Assembly: GCA_964602655.1 (NCBI GenBank)
Contig: CAZRSF010000089.1
Span: 1 to 22,304, forward strand
Source of the DNA: Moduliflexus sp964602655
Lineage (GTDB): Bacteria; Moduliflexota; Moduliflexia; Moduliflexales; Moduliflexaceae
DNA length: 22,304 bases
Direction: 5' to 3'
In this document: positions 22,303-22,304 of the stretch, piece by piece
How positions within the stretch are numbered: the stretch's first letter is position 1
How the letters are laid out: each line of letters starts with the position of its first letter
The notes under the pieces: model-generated
What the model was told of the DNA's origin: nothing
What the model saw: the letters and a program-made list of their open reading frames with translations, nothing else
Databases searched by the model: none
Made by a program: the position numbers and the translations under genes

Positions 22303-22304
22303 AA

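Overview
The window looks like ordinary chromosome from a Gram-negative (diderm) bacterium of medium GC. The diderm call rests on LptF and LptG (lipopolysaccharide export), a family 9 (heptosyltransferase-type) glycosyltransferase, MurJ and two exported proteins. I cannot name the organism. An uncultured lineage with a sigma-54 system is plausible, but that is a guess. Seventeen protein genes are well supported. I found no tRNA, rRNA, CRISPR array, insertion sequence, integrase or phage gene.

Layout. (1) 225-3986, plus strand: an exported DUF4124/retropepsin-like/TPR protein, a cytoplasmic TPR protein and a large secreted FecR-domain protein, closed by a strong terminator. (2) 4180-5646, plus: a lone ABC-3 family metal permease and thiol peroxidase Tpx. 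(3) 5695-9221, minus: MtnA (methionine salvage), an ArsB/NhaD-type ion permease and a protein joining a PTS EIIA-2 domain to two CBS domains. (4) 9641-11476, minus: a glnK-amt pair for ammonium sensing and uptake, with a terminator. (5) 11477-12208: a long, partly very AT-rich intergenic region with palindromes, a possible sigma-54 promoter for glnK and an orphan terminator. It is followed by a NifA-like sigma-54 activator (12209-13747). (6) 13952-16134, minus: a dihydroorotate-dehydrogenase-like protein and a family 9 glycosyltransferase. (7) 16333-18752, plus: lptF-lptG, overlapping by 4 bases. (8) 18786-19619, minus: a D-glutamate cyclase-like protein, divergent from murJ (19732-21336). (9) A gene-poor stretch, then a SpeD-family protein (21909-22265).

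How the genes fit together. glnK, amt and the NifA-like activator form a plausible nitrogen-control locus. The glycosyltransferase, LptF, LptG, MurJ and possibly the D-glutamate cyclase form an envelope neighbourhood. SpeD and MtnA act at two ends of one route: decarboxylated SAM is used in polyamine synthesis, which gives methylthioadenosine, which is salvaged through MtnA.

The most unusual feature is not a protein. Intergenic spaces carry many long, near-perfect palindromes of several unrelated families: 5650-5680 and 18762-18789 (same family), 6820-6851, 9238-9260, 9297-9331, 13858-13909, 16185-16267 and 22276-22302. One of them supplies the stop codon of a gene. I see no clear new defence or mobile system here.
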